A stretch of DNA of 49,517 nt from Nemertoderma westbladi (lineage: Eukaryota > Xenacoelomorpha > Nemertodermatida > Nemertodermatidae): positions 1-49,517 of the forward strand of contig JAUCBJ010001047.1 in the NCBI GenBank assembly GCA_032718475.1, given 5' to 3'. This document shows positions 38,813 through 48,100 of this stretch, in pieces. A program made the translations under genes and the position numbers. The notes under the pieces are model-generated. The model made no database searches. It saw only the letters and a program-made list of their open reading frames with translations, and was not told the origin of the DNA. Position 1 is the stretch's first letter, and every line of letters starts with the position of its first letter.

Positions 38813-40195
38813 TCACCATCCTCGTCCGACGAACCTGGTTGGTAACCGTCGTCCTGAATGCCAGTATACTGTATTCCTCCTTATCGATACGGGTTCTTTG
38901 CTCCCCTTCCTTTGAGGATTTCGCTGTAAGTAACGGTCCGTTGGGGTATGGAAATCCGCATGTAGCATCTTGTGATGTAGTCTGCCGCATTCCATGCATC
39001 CGTCCTTGCAGTTCGGGCACTGCCGCCGTACATGACCTGGCGCAAGACATGCCCAACAGGTGTCCAATGTCCGCACTTGAACTCTTCTCTGTTCCGAATT
39101 TAATTCTTTGAACCGTCTGCAACTATCTAACTTATGTTCGTCAGATCTTACCTCCTTTAGTAAACAGTATTGGCAACCTACAAATCCATCCGGCAACTCC
39201 TGTTGCTTTAACCTAGGTCTATCTAACCGCTCACCTGACCATACTCGTGAGTCTGATCTAAAGGCTGGGGTACTCGAATTATATCTGTCTACTGAGTTAA
39301 ATGTCACAGTGGTCCTGTCATCGTCAAAACTTACCATAGACTTACCGGTAACAGGTTTAGACTCTCTCATATTCTCCTCTGAGAAGTTTGATTTCATCTC
39401 TGCTACTGCGTCTGTGGCTATCATGTCATGAATGTGCTGAAGTGTCAATACTTTACCTTGGCCCTCCAACTTATTCTCTAATTTGCGCCATTTCTGTCGG
39501 TAACGCATGTTTAGACGTCTTATTACGCTTTTCAAAACTTCGGCGTGATCACCATGATGAGGTAGATTCACCGTCCTTAAGATGTCCAATGCGTTCGAAA
39601 TAGCATTCGCTAAGTTCAACAGCTCTAACGGAGTTGTAATCCTTCCGCCCTTACCCAAGTCTTCTACTATCGACTGCGCCATCTTGGTTTTATTCCCGTA
39701 GATGTCACTAAGCGTCTTCATCGCTAACTCAAATGCCCTTTCATTGCCGACGAAGTTATCAGCAATGGCTCTAGGTTCTCGATGGAGCATCTGAAGCAAA
39801 TAGTTGAACTTCTCGTTGGGAGTAAAGGTGCTGTTGGTTAGCTGCTCGTCGACATAGGTTTTAAAAGTCCTCCAGTGCTTGTGGTTGCCCATAAACTTCT
39901 GGGGTTGTTGCGTCGGCAGTCCTTGCCTAGCAGCAAACTTACCTATGTCCCTAAGGGTTGCGTCGTTCCGGGTTAACAAATGGTTTAGTTCCGCAGGGTT
40001 GTTAAGTCTGGTCCTTTCCCGGTGGTTCCAACTTACCTGCTCCGCGTCCGTCCTTCTTTCCTTATAGTTTCGGGACTTCTGACGTCTCATTTCTTCCTCT
40101 TCATCGCTTGACTCAGTGTCAGTCCTTAGCGCTCGCGATGGTTTGCGCGCCGAGGCCCTGATCCAAGCCTCCTCAATAAATTTCTCGGCCGAATT
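38813..40195 (-). CDS. BEL/Pao Gag with zinc knuckles (about 460 codons after an in-frame UAA)
   Basis: This frame is the same as that of the 758-codon ORF to its right; the two are separated by one UAA at 40,198-40,196. The first ATG after the stop is at 40,090 (MRRQKSRNYKERR), giving 425 aa, but codons are open from the UAA onward ('NSAEKFIEEAWIRASARKP'). The Gag core (DUF1759-type) has 'QKFMGNHKHWRTFKTYVDEQ' and 'LQMLHREPRAIADNFVG'. The end has Cys/His knuckles: 'CQYCLLKEV', 'CWACLAPGHVRRQC', 'CKDGCMECGRLHHKMLH'. Gag forms the particle and the knuckles bind RNA. The stop at 38,813 is inside the overlap with pol. Confidence 0.9.
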   Translation of the reverse strand, partial: NSAEKFIEEAWIRASARKPSRALRTDTESSDEEEEMRRQKSRNYKERRTDAEQVSWNHRERTRLNNPAELNHLLTRNDATLRDIGKFAARQGLPTQQPQKFMGNHKHWRTFKTYVDEQLTNSTFTPNEKFNYLLQMLHREPRAIADNFVGNERAFELAMKTLSDIYGNKTKMAQSIVEDLGKGGRITTPLELLNLANAISNALDILRTVNLPHHGDHAEVLKSVIRRLNMRYRQKWRKLENKLEGQGKVLTLQHIHDMIATDAVAEMKSNFSEENMRESKPVTGKSMVSFDDDRTTVTFNSVDRYNSSTPAFRSDSRVWSGERLDRPRLKQQELPDGFVGCQYCLLKEVRSDEHKLDSCRRFKELNSEQRRVQVRTLDTCWACLAPGHVRRQCPNCKDGCMECGRLHHKMLHADFHTPTDRYLQRNPQRKGSKEPVSIRRNTVYWHSGRRLPTRFVGRGW

Positions 40196-42472
40196 TTAGA
40201 AGTTGGGATTATGAATATTCGGGACAGGCGTCCTTACCTGAGGTCTATGTGGTATAGTCTCCTCCGATATGCGTACTCGTTGACTAGGCTGGACTTTATC
40301 TAACTCAGGCCTGCTGGGATTTGAATTACTTCTTACCTGGGCTGCTTCCTTTAACCGTAGGTTGCTAAGCATGTCCGTTATAGGTTGGATGTGCGGCGAT
40401 ATAGCTTGCGCTAAACTAGCACTTAACTCATCCCTCGTAATAAATTCCTGGCTAGGGTTCTGTTGTATAGTCGGCTCTATCTGAGTAATCCGCTGTCTCT
40501 CATATGATCCCTCTTCCGGTTTAACCCGGAAGTTCTCCGTCGAACTGGGTCGGCGCTCCGTCCGCGTATTCCAAACCCGCGGGTTCGGTTCGCCAAGTAC
40601 TCGTCCCGTCGGAGTTTCTCTAAACTCTTCATCGTCGTGTTCGGTGTGTAGTGGTGCGATGTTCTGATGCCGTGGATTCTGCGCGATAGGTGAAGCACTA
40701 ATACCAACTGGCGTGCGATATGTAGAGAATGGTTTACCGATCCGTGTACTCGTAATAGCTGGACCGGGTATAGGAATTCTGGTCGTCGTCGACTCGCGTA
40801 TGGTCGGAGTTCTCGCTTCCTGTTCGGCCTTCTGCAGTGCGAACAGTTCTCGCAACTCGGTACCTACACTCGCCCCACATTCTTCGATCATTCGCATCCC
40901 CTTCTCGGCGATTTCATTCGCCTTCCTAGTCCGTTCTTCGCTCTCTAAACTTAATCTCGCACTTTCCAACTGCGCCAGTTTACGTTCTTCTTCTTCCCTC
41001 GCTCGTCTCGCTGCGCTCTCTTCTTCCACCCGCGCCTTCTCTTCATACAACGCCCTTCGCTCCTTCTCGATCTCGAGTTCGCGTTCTTTGCGATCGTGTT
41101 CGAGTTGAAGTTCGTATTCCTTTTGTTCGCGTTCCTTCTGTTCGCGTTCGAGCTGGAGTTCGCGTTCCTTCAGTTCGCGTTTGAGCTGGAGTTCGCGTTC
41201 CTTCAGTTCACGTTCCTTCTGTTCGCGTTCGAGCTGGAGTTCGCGTTCCTTGCGTTCGCGTTCCTTCCGTTCGCGTTCGAGCTGGAGTTCGCGTTCCTTG
41301 CGTTCGCGTTCCGCTTGCTCACGCTTACCTTTCTCTTCCAACTCCCGCAACTTTGCATCTAACTTACGTGTGCGCTCCCGTTCCCGCTCGGCTTCCTTCC
41401 GTGCTTCCGATGCACGCAAAACTTCCGCCTGTTGTTTGTCCAGTCGGCGTCTTCTCTCCTCCGCCGAGTTGTGAGAAACAAGGGATCTAGCACATATAAC
41501 CTTCCCTCGCGCGTGACTAACCTGGGAATCGCCACTGTCTCTGGATGCGTCGTCGGGTGGAGTCAACGTCCTCTGTTGAATGTTCTCCGTCGTCGGTAGC
41601 ACCTGGCCTGGTACCACCACTCCATTCTGCATCAGCCAGCTAGTAACTTCCCTCTGATAACGGCGCTCTTCTTTATCTTGGATCTCTTCCCGCTCCACTA
41701 AGTCTTTCAACTCTGCGTCACTCACCTGAGTCGCCTGCGTTTGTGATGCCCATAGCAGCCAGTTCTCCGTCCTAACTCGTCGGAATCGCTCCGATAACTC
41801 GCGGTGCTCCAACAAGGCTGCTAAAACCCTGTCGTAAATCCTCGTCGCCACGTCGCTCGACTGAGACTCTACTGCCTTCTTCGCTAGGACTGCAAGCTCC
41901 TCCGTCTGCTTGAATAACGCTGAGTTATATCCTCTTCTAATCTCTACTAACTCTACCCTTCCGATGTTCGCTGAGTCGGCTAACATCTTCCTTACCTTGT
42001 CCGTCGTCCGAGTTATATGTCCGGCATGCGCGCGAAGTTTCTTCTTTATCGCGATATCAAGTTCTCTCTCGCTTACCTGACTCACACTCGGTGGACTTGA
42101 CGGATTATTTCGGGAACTACGGGTACTTCTAACAGCCGTTGGGACCACGGCACTTACCATACCCACAGGTCTGGAAACCGGGCTCCGGGCTCTCGCTTCT
42201 GCTACACTACCCTCCCTATCACTCACCTCTGGTTGGGTTGCTGTACAATCCTTCCTTACAGTAGCGGTAGGGGATCCTAATACTATTACCTGAGGCTGCT
42301 GTTCTTCCTCACTAGTCACTGTCTCGTCCTCCTGTTCACTTACGTCAGCGTCGCTCGCTGCGTCGTCATAGTCGACATTGTCGTCAACAGTAATATTTAC
42401 GCTATCGTCAGTCGGCGGTCCAGCCGCCGTCTCATAGCTGTCCTCTAGTGCCTCCTTGTCTGAGACACTCAT
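40196..42472 (-). CDS. Large coiled-coil first ORF of the BEL element (758 aa)
   Basis: Begins MSVSDKEALEDSYETAAGPP. The N-terminus is acidic, residues about 110-330 are mixed, residues about 340-560 form a very highly charged coiled coil of repeated 'ERERKEREL' and 'QLEREQKEREL' type, and the end is Pro/Arg/Thr-rich. No recognised enzymatic domain. A leading coiled-coil extension of this size is unusual for BEL Gag proteins; it could drive particle assembly or RNA binding. It ends in a UAA directly followed by the in-frame Gag, so readthrough would give a fusion of about 1,220 codons. It contains two of the 18-bp palindromes and several GGTAAG motifs. Confidence 0.8.
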   Translation of the reverse strand: MSVSDKEALEDSYETAAGPPTDDSVNITVDDNVDYDDAASDADVSEQEDETVTSEEEQQPQVIVLGSPTATVRKDCTATQPEVSDREGSVAEARARSPVSRPVGMVSAVVPTAVRSTRSSRNNPSSPPSVSQVSERELDIAIKKKLRAHAGHITRTTDKVRKMLADSANIGRVELVEIRRGYNSALFKQTEELAVLAKKAVESQSSDVATRIYDRVLAALLEHRELSERFRRVRTENWLLWASQTQATQVSDAELKDLVEREEIQDKEERRYQREVTSWLMQNGVVVPGQVLPTTENIQQRTLTPPDDASRDSGDSQVSHARGKVICARSLVSHNSAEERRRRLDKQQAEVLRASEARKEAERERERTRKLDAKLRELEEKGKREQAERERKERELQLERERKERERKERELQLEREQKERELKERELQLKRELKERELQLEREQKEREQKEYELQLEHDRKERELEIEKERRALYEEKARVEEESAARRAREEEERKLAQLESARLSLESEERTRKANEIAEKGMRMIEECGASVGTELRELFALQKAEQEARTPTIRESTTTRIPIPGPAITSTRIGKPFSTYRTPVGISASPIAQNPRHQNIAPLHTEHDDEEFRETPTGRVLGEPNPRVWNTRTERRPSSTENFRVKPEEGSYERQRITQIEPTIQQNPSQEFITRDELSASLAQAISPHIQPITDMLSNLRLKEAAQVRSNSNPSRPELDKVQPSQRVRISEETIPHRPQVRTPVPNIHNPNF
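41040..41330 (-). repeat. Coding tandem repeat (GAACGCGAACTCCAGCTCGA type)
   Basis: DNA-level repeats of TTCGCGTTC(C/G) and GAGCTGGAGTTCGCG in units of 24 to 48 bases encode the charged coiled-coil heptads. The near-identity of neighbouring units suggests recent expansion. Confidence 0.85.
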
Positions 42473-43554
42473 AGTCTAAATAATGTTTGCCTTCCGGCAA
42501 AAATCTCGCAAAAGTTCGAGATATAATTATAATTTAACCGAAATACGGTCAAATTAATTGTCAAATAATCAGTTGGTCCAAATGTCAAATAAATTCGTAA
42601 TGCAATATTGTGAATTTAATGGGGTATAGTTATAGCAAATACTAGCACAATATTTAAACAAAAATATCATTATATAGCTACTATAGCAATTAAATACCGG
42701 TATGACACAAAATAATTTCTGAATCTAATACAAAATATTCAGAATAAATTTGCCACCCAAATAATTCCAATTTTGCATATAGCTCTAATCAACGTAATTT
42801 TAATTTCAAATATTATATGTATCCACTAGCGCGTGGCTACATCTTCGGGTTGCGACTCTCTCTAACTCTCTCTCTAACTTGAGCGATTCAAAAAACCATG
42901 GCCGGCTAAACCTAAATATCCTAACTAATAAATTGAGTTCAGCTTCGCAGTTAAACAACCGATAATTTTTTACTGCTTCCACAAACACAATGGTGCCAAC
43001 AGAACAACTAACCTTGTTTGCTGTGAGATTCCACGTCCGCGTCCAAAGATTCAGTCACTTCGCTGATTGCAAACCGAACCCGCAGACCCACACGAACCCC
43101 AAACTCAGAAGTTCCGTCTTGCCATGTATCTCCAGATGGTATAAAATAACTAAGCGGTTACCTAACATACCGGTACAAAACTCTAGAATTTTACAAAATA
43201 ATTTTGACCGAAACTGAATTCTCGCAAACCTAGCTAAAATTTTCAAAAAACTTACTAATTACAATTCGCCCTAAGGCCTAAGGAACTGCTGTATTCGCAA
43301 TTAGCAAAAACGCACTACCGTACATTCACTGTATGCAGTACAGTAAGTAAAACAGTACACCAACCTAACAGCCTAATTGATACTGTGTGTGTGATACGGC
43401 AAACAAATGTCCTTCTACCGTACGCAGTAACAGCAATCAGCCTAATGTACTACTGTACTATCGTACGCAACCAGTGAATACAGTAATCTAAACTAACAGC
43501 CTAAGAATACACTATTGACCGCTGCAAGCAACAGCCAATAAAAACATACCTTAC
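42473..43554 (-). other. Leader between 5' LTR and first ORF
   Basis: About 1.08 kb with no supportable gene. The right part (43,290-43,550) contains short repeated motifs: ACCGTACG.AGT, AACAGCCTAA (43,368 and 43,496) and TACTGTA. It probably holds packaging and primer sites. Confidence 0.55.
43521..43537 (-). other. Weak candidate primer-binding site
   Basis: Minus-strand TGGCTGTTGCTTGCAGC begins with TGG, as complements of tRNA 3' ends do, and lies 17 bases from the LTR edge. I cannot match it to a specific tRNA. The bases touching the LTR (GTAAGGTATG) do not look like a primer site. Confidence 0.2.
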
Positions 43555-44560
43555 TGTTAAACAACCCGACACCTATACTAACAGCAGAACTGTTGAACAG
43601 ACAAATACCCGTATACCTCTCTGCCAACCTAATGAGCTCTCGCCTAACCAATAAGACACAAAGACTGCTCTACTGTTAAGTAAAGGGGATCAGGAGCGTG
43701 CTATTACTAAATTGTAAGGGTTGCTAAATACAAAACCGCTACTTACCGTTGGATGGCGCTAATCTGCCGTCCGCTAATATATTTTACTAAATTTACACAG
43801 CTCCTGCAAAATCGCTTGTTCCTTTCTCTACCGATCGCTCGATAGAGAGCTAACTGTTCGAATCTATGAGCCACGCGGGAATAACCAAAACAATAAACCC
43901 GAGTCGGCTCCCTAAGCTTACTTAAGACGAGTGCGAGGGGCTTTGCACTCAGAGTATTCTTACGCCTAATTTTACTACTGAAATACGCCAATGCTTACGT
44001 CTTTTCTAATCGCGAATACTGAGGGTTCCCTAACGGAATGTGTGAATGCGAGAATATTTAAAATAATCAAAAATGGTACAGTACAATGTCTTTCGTAGGT
44101 GATACCGCTCTGGGTCTAAACTTGCCTGCAGCTGGCTTTAGGCCAGCAACTTACTAGTGTCTTGCGTACTGACTACTGCGATCTAGCTTATTGCCCGCTA
44201 ATGCAAATAACCGCTCAGCGTGAATAGTTTACGGTACTCTAAATTATTACCTTAGCTACTCTCCGCTATGCTGCGTACTAATTCTTAATTTTACTAATCA
44301 ATTACAGTCACAAATATGTAACAGCGCACTAATTACTAAGAGTTCCAGAATGCGTAATTCTAATTTATTACACAACAGGTTTCGCTAGTAATAGCCTAAA
44401 ATGCCGTATTACTTTGACCTAATCAGTAATTATTTGTTGTAACTAAGAAATAGAAATCAATCAAAGAGAAAGGGGCGCCTACCTAAGCATTCGTAATCAT
44501 AGGCACACTTCAGTAACACACCAATCAGCATCAGCAATCACAGATCACAATAGCACGACT

Positions 44561-44650
44561 TGCAATTATACAATCTGCAATTATATAATTCGCAACATAA
44601 TAATTCGCAATTGACTAATTCGCAATCTACTTACTCGCAACCTACCTACT
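44561..44650. repeat. 15-bp tandem repeat x6 in the 5' LTR
   Basis: Identical to the array at 30,291-30,380. Confidence 0.9.
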
Positions 44651-45221
44651 GTAAGGTATGCAGGCCCCTCCCGGGTACATCTAGGCTTCCTAACTAACCC
44701 AATTCCTGCCCCCTAATACTAAATAGAGACAAAACCTGGATCATCAGCCCCCTAATTACTGTACCAGCGAGCGGTCTCCAACCTACAGTCCAAATCGCCC
44801 GACCGCAACGTTGACCCCCGCCAGCGTTGCCCGCTTTTGAATCCTCCGCTCTCCCTTCGTCGCTAACCCCCCGATGTGCCCACCGCCTACTGGCACCTTA
44901 GCCCTTCATTATGCTAATAGCTACCGTAGCGGCGCATGCAAATCACAAAGTCTGACAGTCTCAGAAATCCCTTAGGATTATTGCGTAGAAAGGAATCACA
45001 TAGAACCATTAACAAAAGGTAGAAATCATAGTTCCGGTTGTAATTAGCAGTAATCGATAGGATTAATTGAGAAACACAATCAAGAATAATCGCACTAGCA
45101 AATCATTTTGAGAAATTAATCGAAAAATAGCAAATTGCAGAAATACGCTAAAATATCCGTCAAGAAGGTGAATAGGGATTGTAGGAGAATAAGGGGGTAC
45201 AGCTCTACCGGCACACCGCCA

Positions 45222-45280
45222 ATTTATAGGTGATCCGAGTGGGGTGATGCAATAGGGTGACTCAATCGCTCTCCTATTGG
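45222..45280 (-). promoter_or_regulatory. Main promoter of the BEL element (5' LTR)
   Basis: CCAAT, TGAGTCA (AP-1) and TATAAAT in order on the minus strand. This copy would drive the genomic RNA. Confidence 0.6.
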
Positions 45281-45741
45281 CTCTCCAGTCCGTGCTAGCA
45301 TTAGACCAACCTGGAAGCAGTTAGTCCAATAAGGAGGCCGGATTGTAGCCCTATTGCTTCCCAAACCTCAAATTATTACCATATATGGTAATGGATCATG
45401 TCCCTGGCTGCTGAATGGCCAGGACAGCGTCCCTATATCTAGCCCTATCAAAGCTAATAACAGCAAGCACAAAATCCAGGGTCCGACTAAACTTGCTACC
45501 CTGGAACTATCTACCTATATCCTAATACAAAATTACGTAGGTAGGGCTACATACTATACAAAATGGATGGATTCAAAATATATGGGCGTTTCGATTTCCC
45601 TATCTAAATATCACTGCGCTATTATGCCTTATCTAAAATATTATGCTGCACAACGGACTAATATTGCGTACAGTATAACGGACTAATATATTATACTGCA
45701 TAATGGCTAATAATGTGGATACAGCGCCATATACCGTAACA

Positions 45742-45746
45742 CCTGG
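45742..45746. repeat. Target-site duplication CCTGG (right)
   Basis: Matches 29,279-29,283. Confidence 0.9.
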
Positions 45747-47960
45747 GTTTCTACTGTATGGGGTTTGCACATACGCCACTGAGGAATCTCAAAGACTATA
45801 CTATACTGAAAAGACGCATTCTTGTTTTCATTACCGTAACTTTTCAACCTATTTATTGCAAATACCTTTCAAAGAAACCTGAATGTAAATATATTAGTAG
45901 TGATGTGAGTCAGAAAATGTTTGGAAATTTCCGTAAATTTCCTATAAATTTTCCGGAAATTTCCGATTTTATTAGCAACTCGTTAGACTTGATTATTACT
46001 GTAAGAAAAAAAAACTACTGACTACTGGCTACTGACCTAGAGCAAAAACGGCAGTAACGATTTTGATGAAATTTTGCATCAACCATGAAAATAGATTTCT
46101 ATGGGTACTTGTGAAATCGCGGTTTAAATGGAAACATCTCAACTTGTTTTATTTCGAAAAATAGCCCCAAAACACGAAAATTGCCATAGGCGCAATGATA
46201 AAAATACCAGCTAGCACTCATGAAAAATGTATAGAGATGGTGTCTGGTAATGCATTCAATAGGAAGGGCCAACTAACAAAAAAGTACTTTCTGTGCCAAG
46301 TATTATCACTCTACTCTACAACCCGGACAGTAAGCAAACATTAACTGGTTTAGCTGGCTATTACAGTCTCAGCTGAATAACTCTTCCCAATGCATCTTAA
46401 GGGAAAATATACAAGTTTAATCACTCTGCTATGTTAATTAATTGGCGTGCAAGCTAAATGACTGTTAGTTACACACTGATTAATTATACACTGATTTTTT
46501 GTTCTAGAACATTTTTTTTTAATGAATAGCTAACATGTTCTGGAACATTTTCTATACGAATAATAATAAGAACTAGCTACTACAAAATATTTATAGAAGG
46601 AAGTAGGATATCGGAACCAGTGTCAAAATTACTAGCTAAACCTACCTAAAGCACTAGCTACCATATTATTTAGTATCTTGCTTAGCGAGGAGACTGAAAT
46701 TCAATCAAATTAAAGAATTATATCGAAATATCAAATTGTTGTATAAAACTGGCCTCTTTTTGAATGTCCTCAAAATGCAGTTTATTAGGCCGTGTATATA
46801 TAGTAGGCCATGGGAGTGTTATATAAAATGCTATATCTCAAACACAGCATTACAGATTTGGAAAAAAAATTAGCAGCAGGTTTTCTGTCATCCATATCTA
46901 TCGTTTTATAAAATAAAAAAAAAAGATTGCTGCCTCCAGGGTTGTATAATACATTTGTCCTTCCGTGTATATTTAGTACACTTCATTCCATAAATTACTT
47001 GGCGTAACAAGGAAATAGGAACGTTGGATATGGGGTGTATACCTATTACTGTGTGTCGGTTTTCTGTAAACATAAAGTGACACGTTCATGGGGCCATCGC
47101 GCCGGACAAAGTACTTAAGAAATTTAAATAAATAATTAAGAAAATTTAACCAAACTTTTACTTAAAAAAAAAACTTTCGCATTGGCAGCTTGGCATCGAT
47201 GTCATAGAAGTCCACAGTCAAACTACTCAAAAAATTCAATGCATTCTTCAGTCCTCGGGTCTCGCTCATCGGTTAGTCCAGTTTGCTTGTAGCGCTAGCG
47301 CAGTAGCGATACCAAAAGCCGAGGTCGCCAATGATAGAGGCAGTGGCCTTGATGGCGAGTTGTTTGAGTACTGGTACAATTACAAAACGTTGCTGGGCAT
47401 TGCAGTATTGGGCTGTTGGGGTACCTAGTGCAGTAGCGGATACCAGAACATGGAATAAAGGTCAGCTGAGCTGGTACAGCCTGACAATATGTCAGTCTGT
47501 CTTAAGTCCGCATAATTTCCAAACTTCCATGGCTGCATGGTTGCCGTTGCCGAGCCGATTGGTGACCAACGACCTGAAGACGGTACCGGTAACTCTGTAA
47601 CAGTACCGGTACCGTATTGTACGGTACCGCAGTCTCCTAGCAACCAGCTGATGCCAAGTCTAATAATTTTTGGATAGATAAATTTATTATAACTGCAAGA
47701 CAGTTACACAGATGCTGCACGAAGACCCCATGCAAATTCAACAAATTTCTAAACTTTTGTCAGACTACATATGTACCAAGTTTGGATATATTTTATCGAG
47801 ATTTGGCTGAGTTATTAACGTTTAAAATTGGACATAACAGATCAACAGAGCAACAGACACACCGATTGAGTTAGTGGTACCTGTATGCTAAGCTCGCTTA
47901 CTTTCGTAGCTCATTAATGTTAAAACTATGTTAAAACATTGCAAATAGGGGGGTGAATAA
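45747..47960. other. Flanking sequence without supportable gene
   Basis: AT-rich, with small ORFs lacking domains. At 47,580-47,632 a cluster of GGTACC, ACCGGT and GTACGGTACC palindromic words occurs. 45,925-45,965 has a run of TTTCCGTAAA / TTTCCGGAAA / TTTCCGAT-type words. Confidence 0.5.
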
Positions 47961-47975
47961 CAAAACATATTCCAG

Positions 47976-48100
47976 CCTGTAACAGATTCCGGCTTGTAAA
48001 CCTGTAACGCTTTTCAGTTGTTACAGGCAGGATTTCCTTCCTGTAACAGGTTTTTCGTTATAATATTGCGTTACAGTCGGAAAATTCTGGCCCTGTAATC
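47976..48100. repeat. Cluster of CCTGTAACAG motifs in both orientations
   Basis: CCTGTAACAG (47,976), CCTGTAACGC (48,001), GTTACAGG (48,020), CCTGTAACAGG (48,040), GTTACAG (48,070) and CCTGTAATC (about 48,092) within 125 bases. Direct and inverted copies alternate. Confidence 0.7.

Larger units (their letters stand above)
31953..42174. repeat. Family of six dispersed 18-bp palindromes in the BEL element
   Basis: Copies at 31,953-31,970, 33,644-33,661, 35,732-35,749, 37,949-37,966, 40,571-40,588 and 42,157-42,174, consensus CCARACCCRCRGGTYTGG. Stems of 6-8 bp are kept although sequence varies; at 37,949 the A-T pair of the others is replaced by G-C on both arms. Four are inside ORFs, two outside. 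The start and end given here bound the family, not one continuous repeat. Confidence 0.8.
29284..45741 (-). mobile_element. Full-length young BEL/Pao LTR retrotransposon (16,458 bp)
   Basis: Both LTRs, the 5-bp target duplication and all expected domains are present in the order coiled-coil ORF, Gag (zinc knuckles), protease, RT, RNase H, integrase, extra ORF. BEL/Pao identity comes from the DUF1759-type Gag, the DUF1758-type protease with DTAS, the YMDD RT and the DUF5641-type integrase tail. The length is about twice that usual for the superfamily, because of 2.19-kb LTRs, a 1.1-kb leader, the 758-codon first ORF and 2.6 kb after integrase. Near-identity of the LTRs indicates recent insertion. 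Confidence 0.95.
43555..45741 (-). repeat. 5' LTR of the BEL/Pao element (2,187 bp)
   Basis: Right-hand copy, upstream in the reading direction. It is nearly identical to 29,284-31,471, offset 14,270 after one base near its left edge, and ends CCGTAACA at 45,741 before the target duplication. The TATA box lies at 45,228-45,222, the AP-1 site at 45,264-45,258 and CCAAT at 45,280-45,276 (minus strand). Transcription would start about 45,195. Confidence 0.95.

Noticed and set aside
40713-41474. Plus-strand ORFs rich in Ser, Phe, Leu
   Set aside because: They are antisense shadows of the charged coiled-coil repeats.
43521-43554. A clear primer-binding site and polypurine tract for the BEL element
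   Set aside because: Only a weak TGG-starting candidate 17 bases from the LTR and a 7-base purine stretch (GGAGCGG) at the other side were found; neither is convincing.
47331-47643. ORFs on both strands around 47.4 kb
   Set aside because: No domain and overlapping frames on opposite strands; the region contains GGTACC-type low-complexity words.
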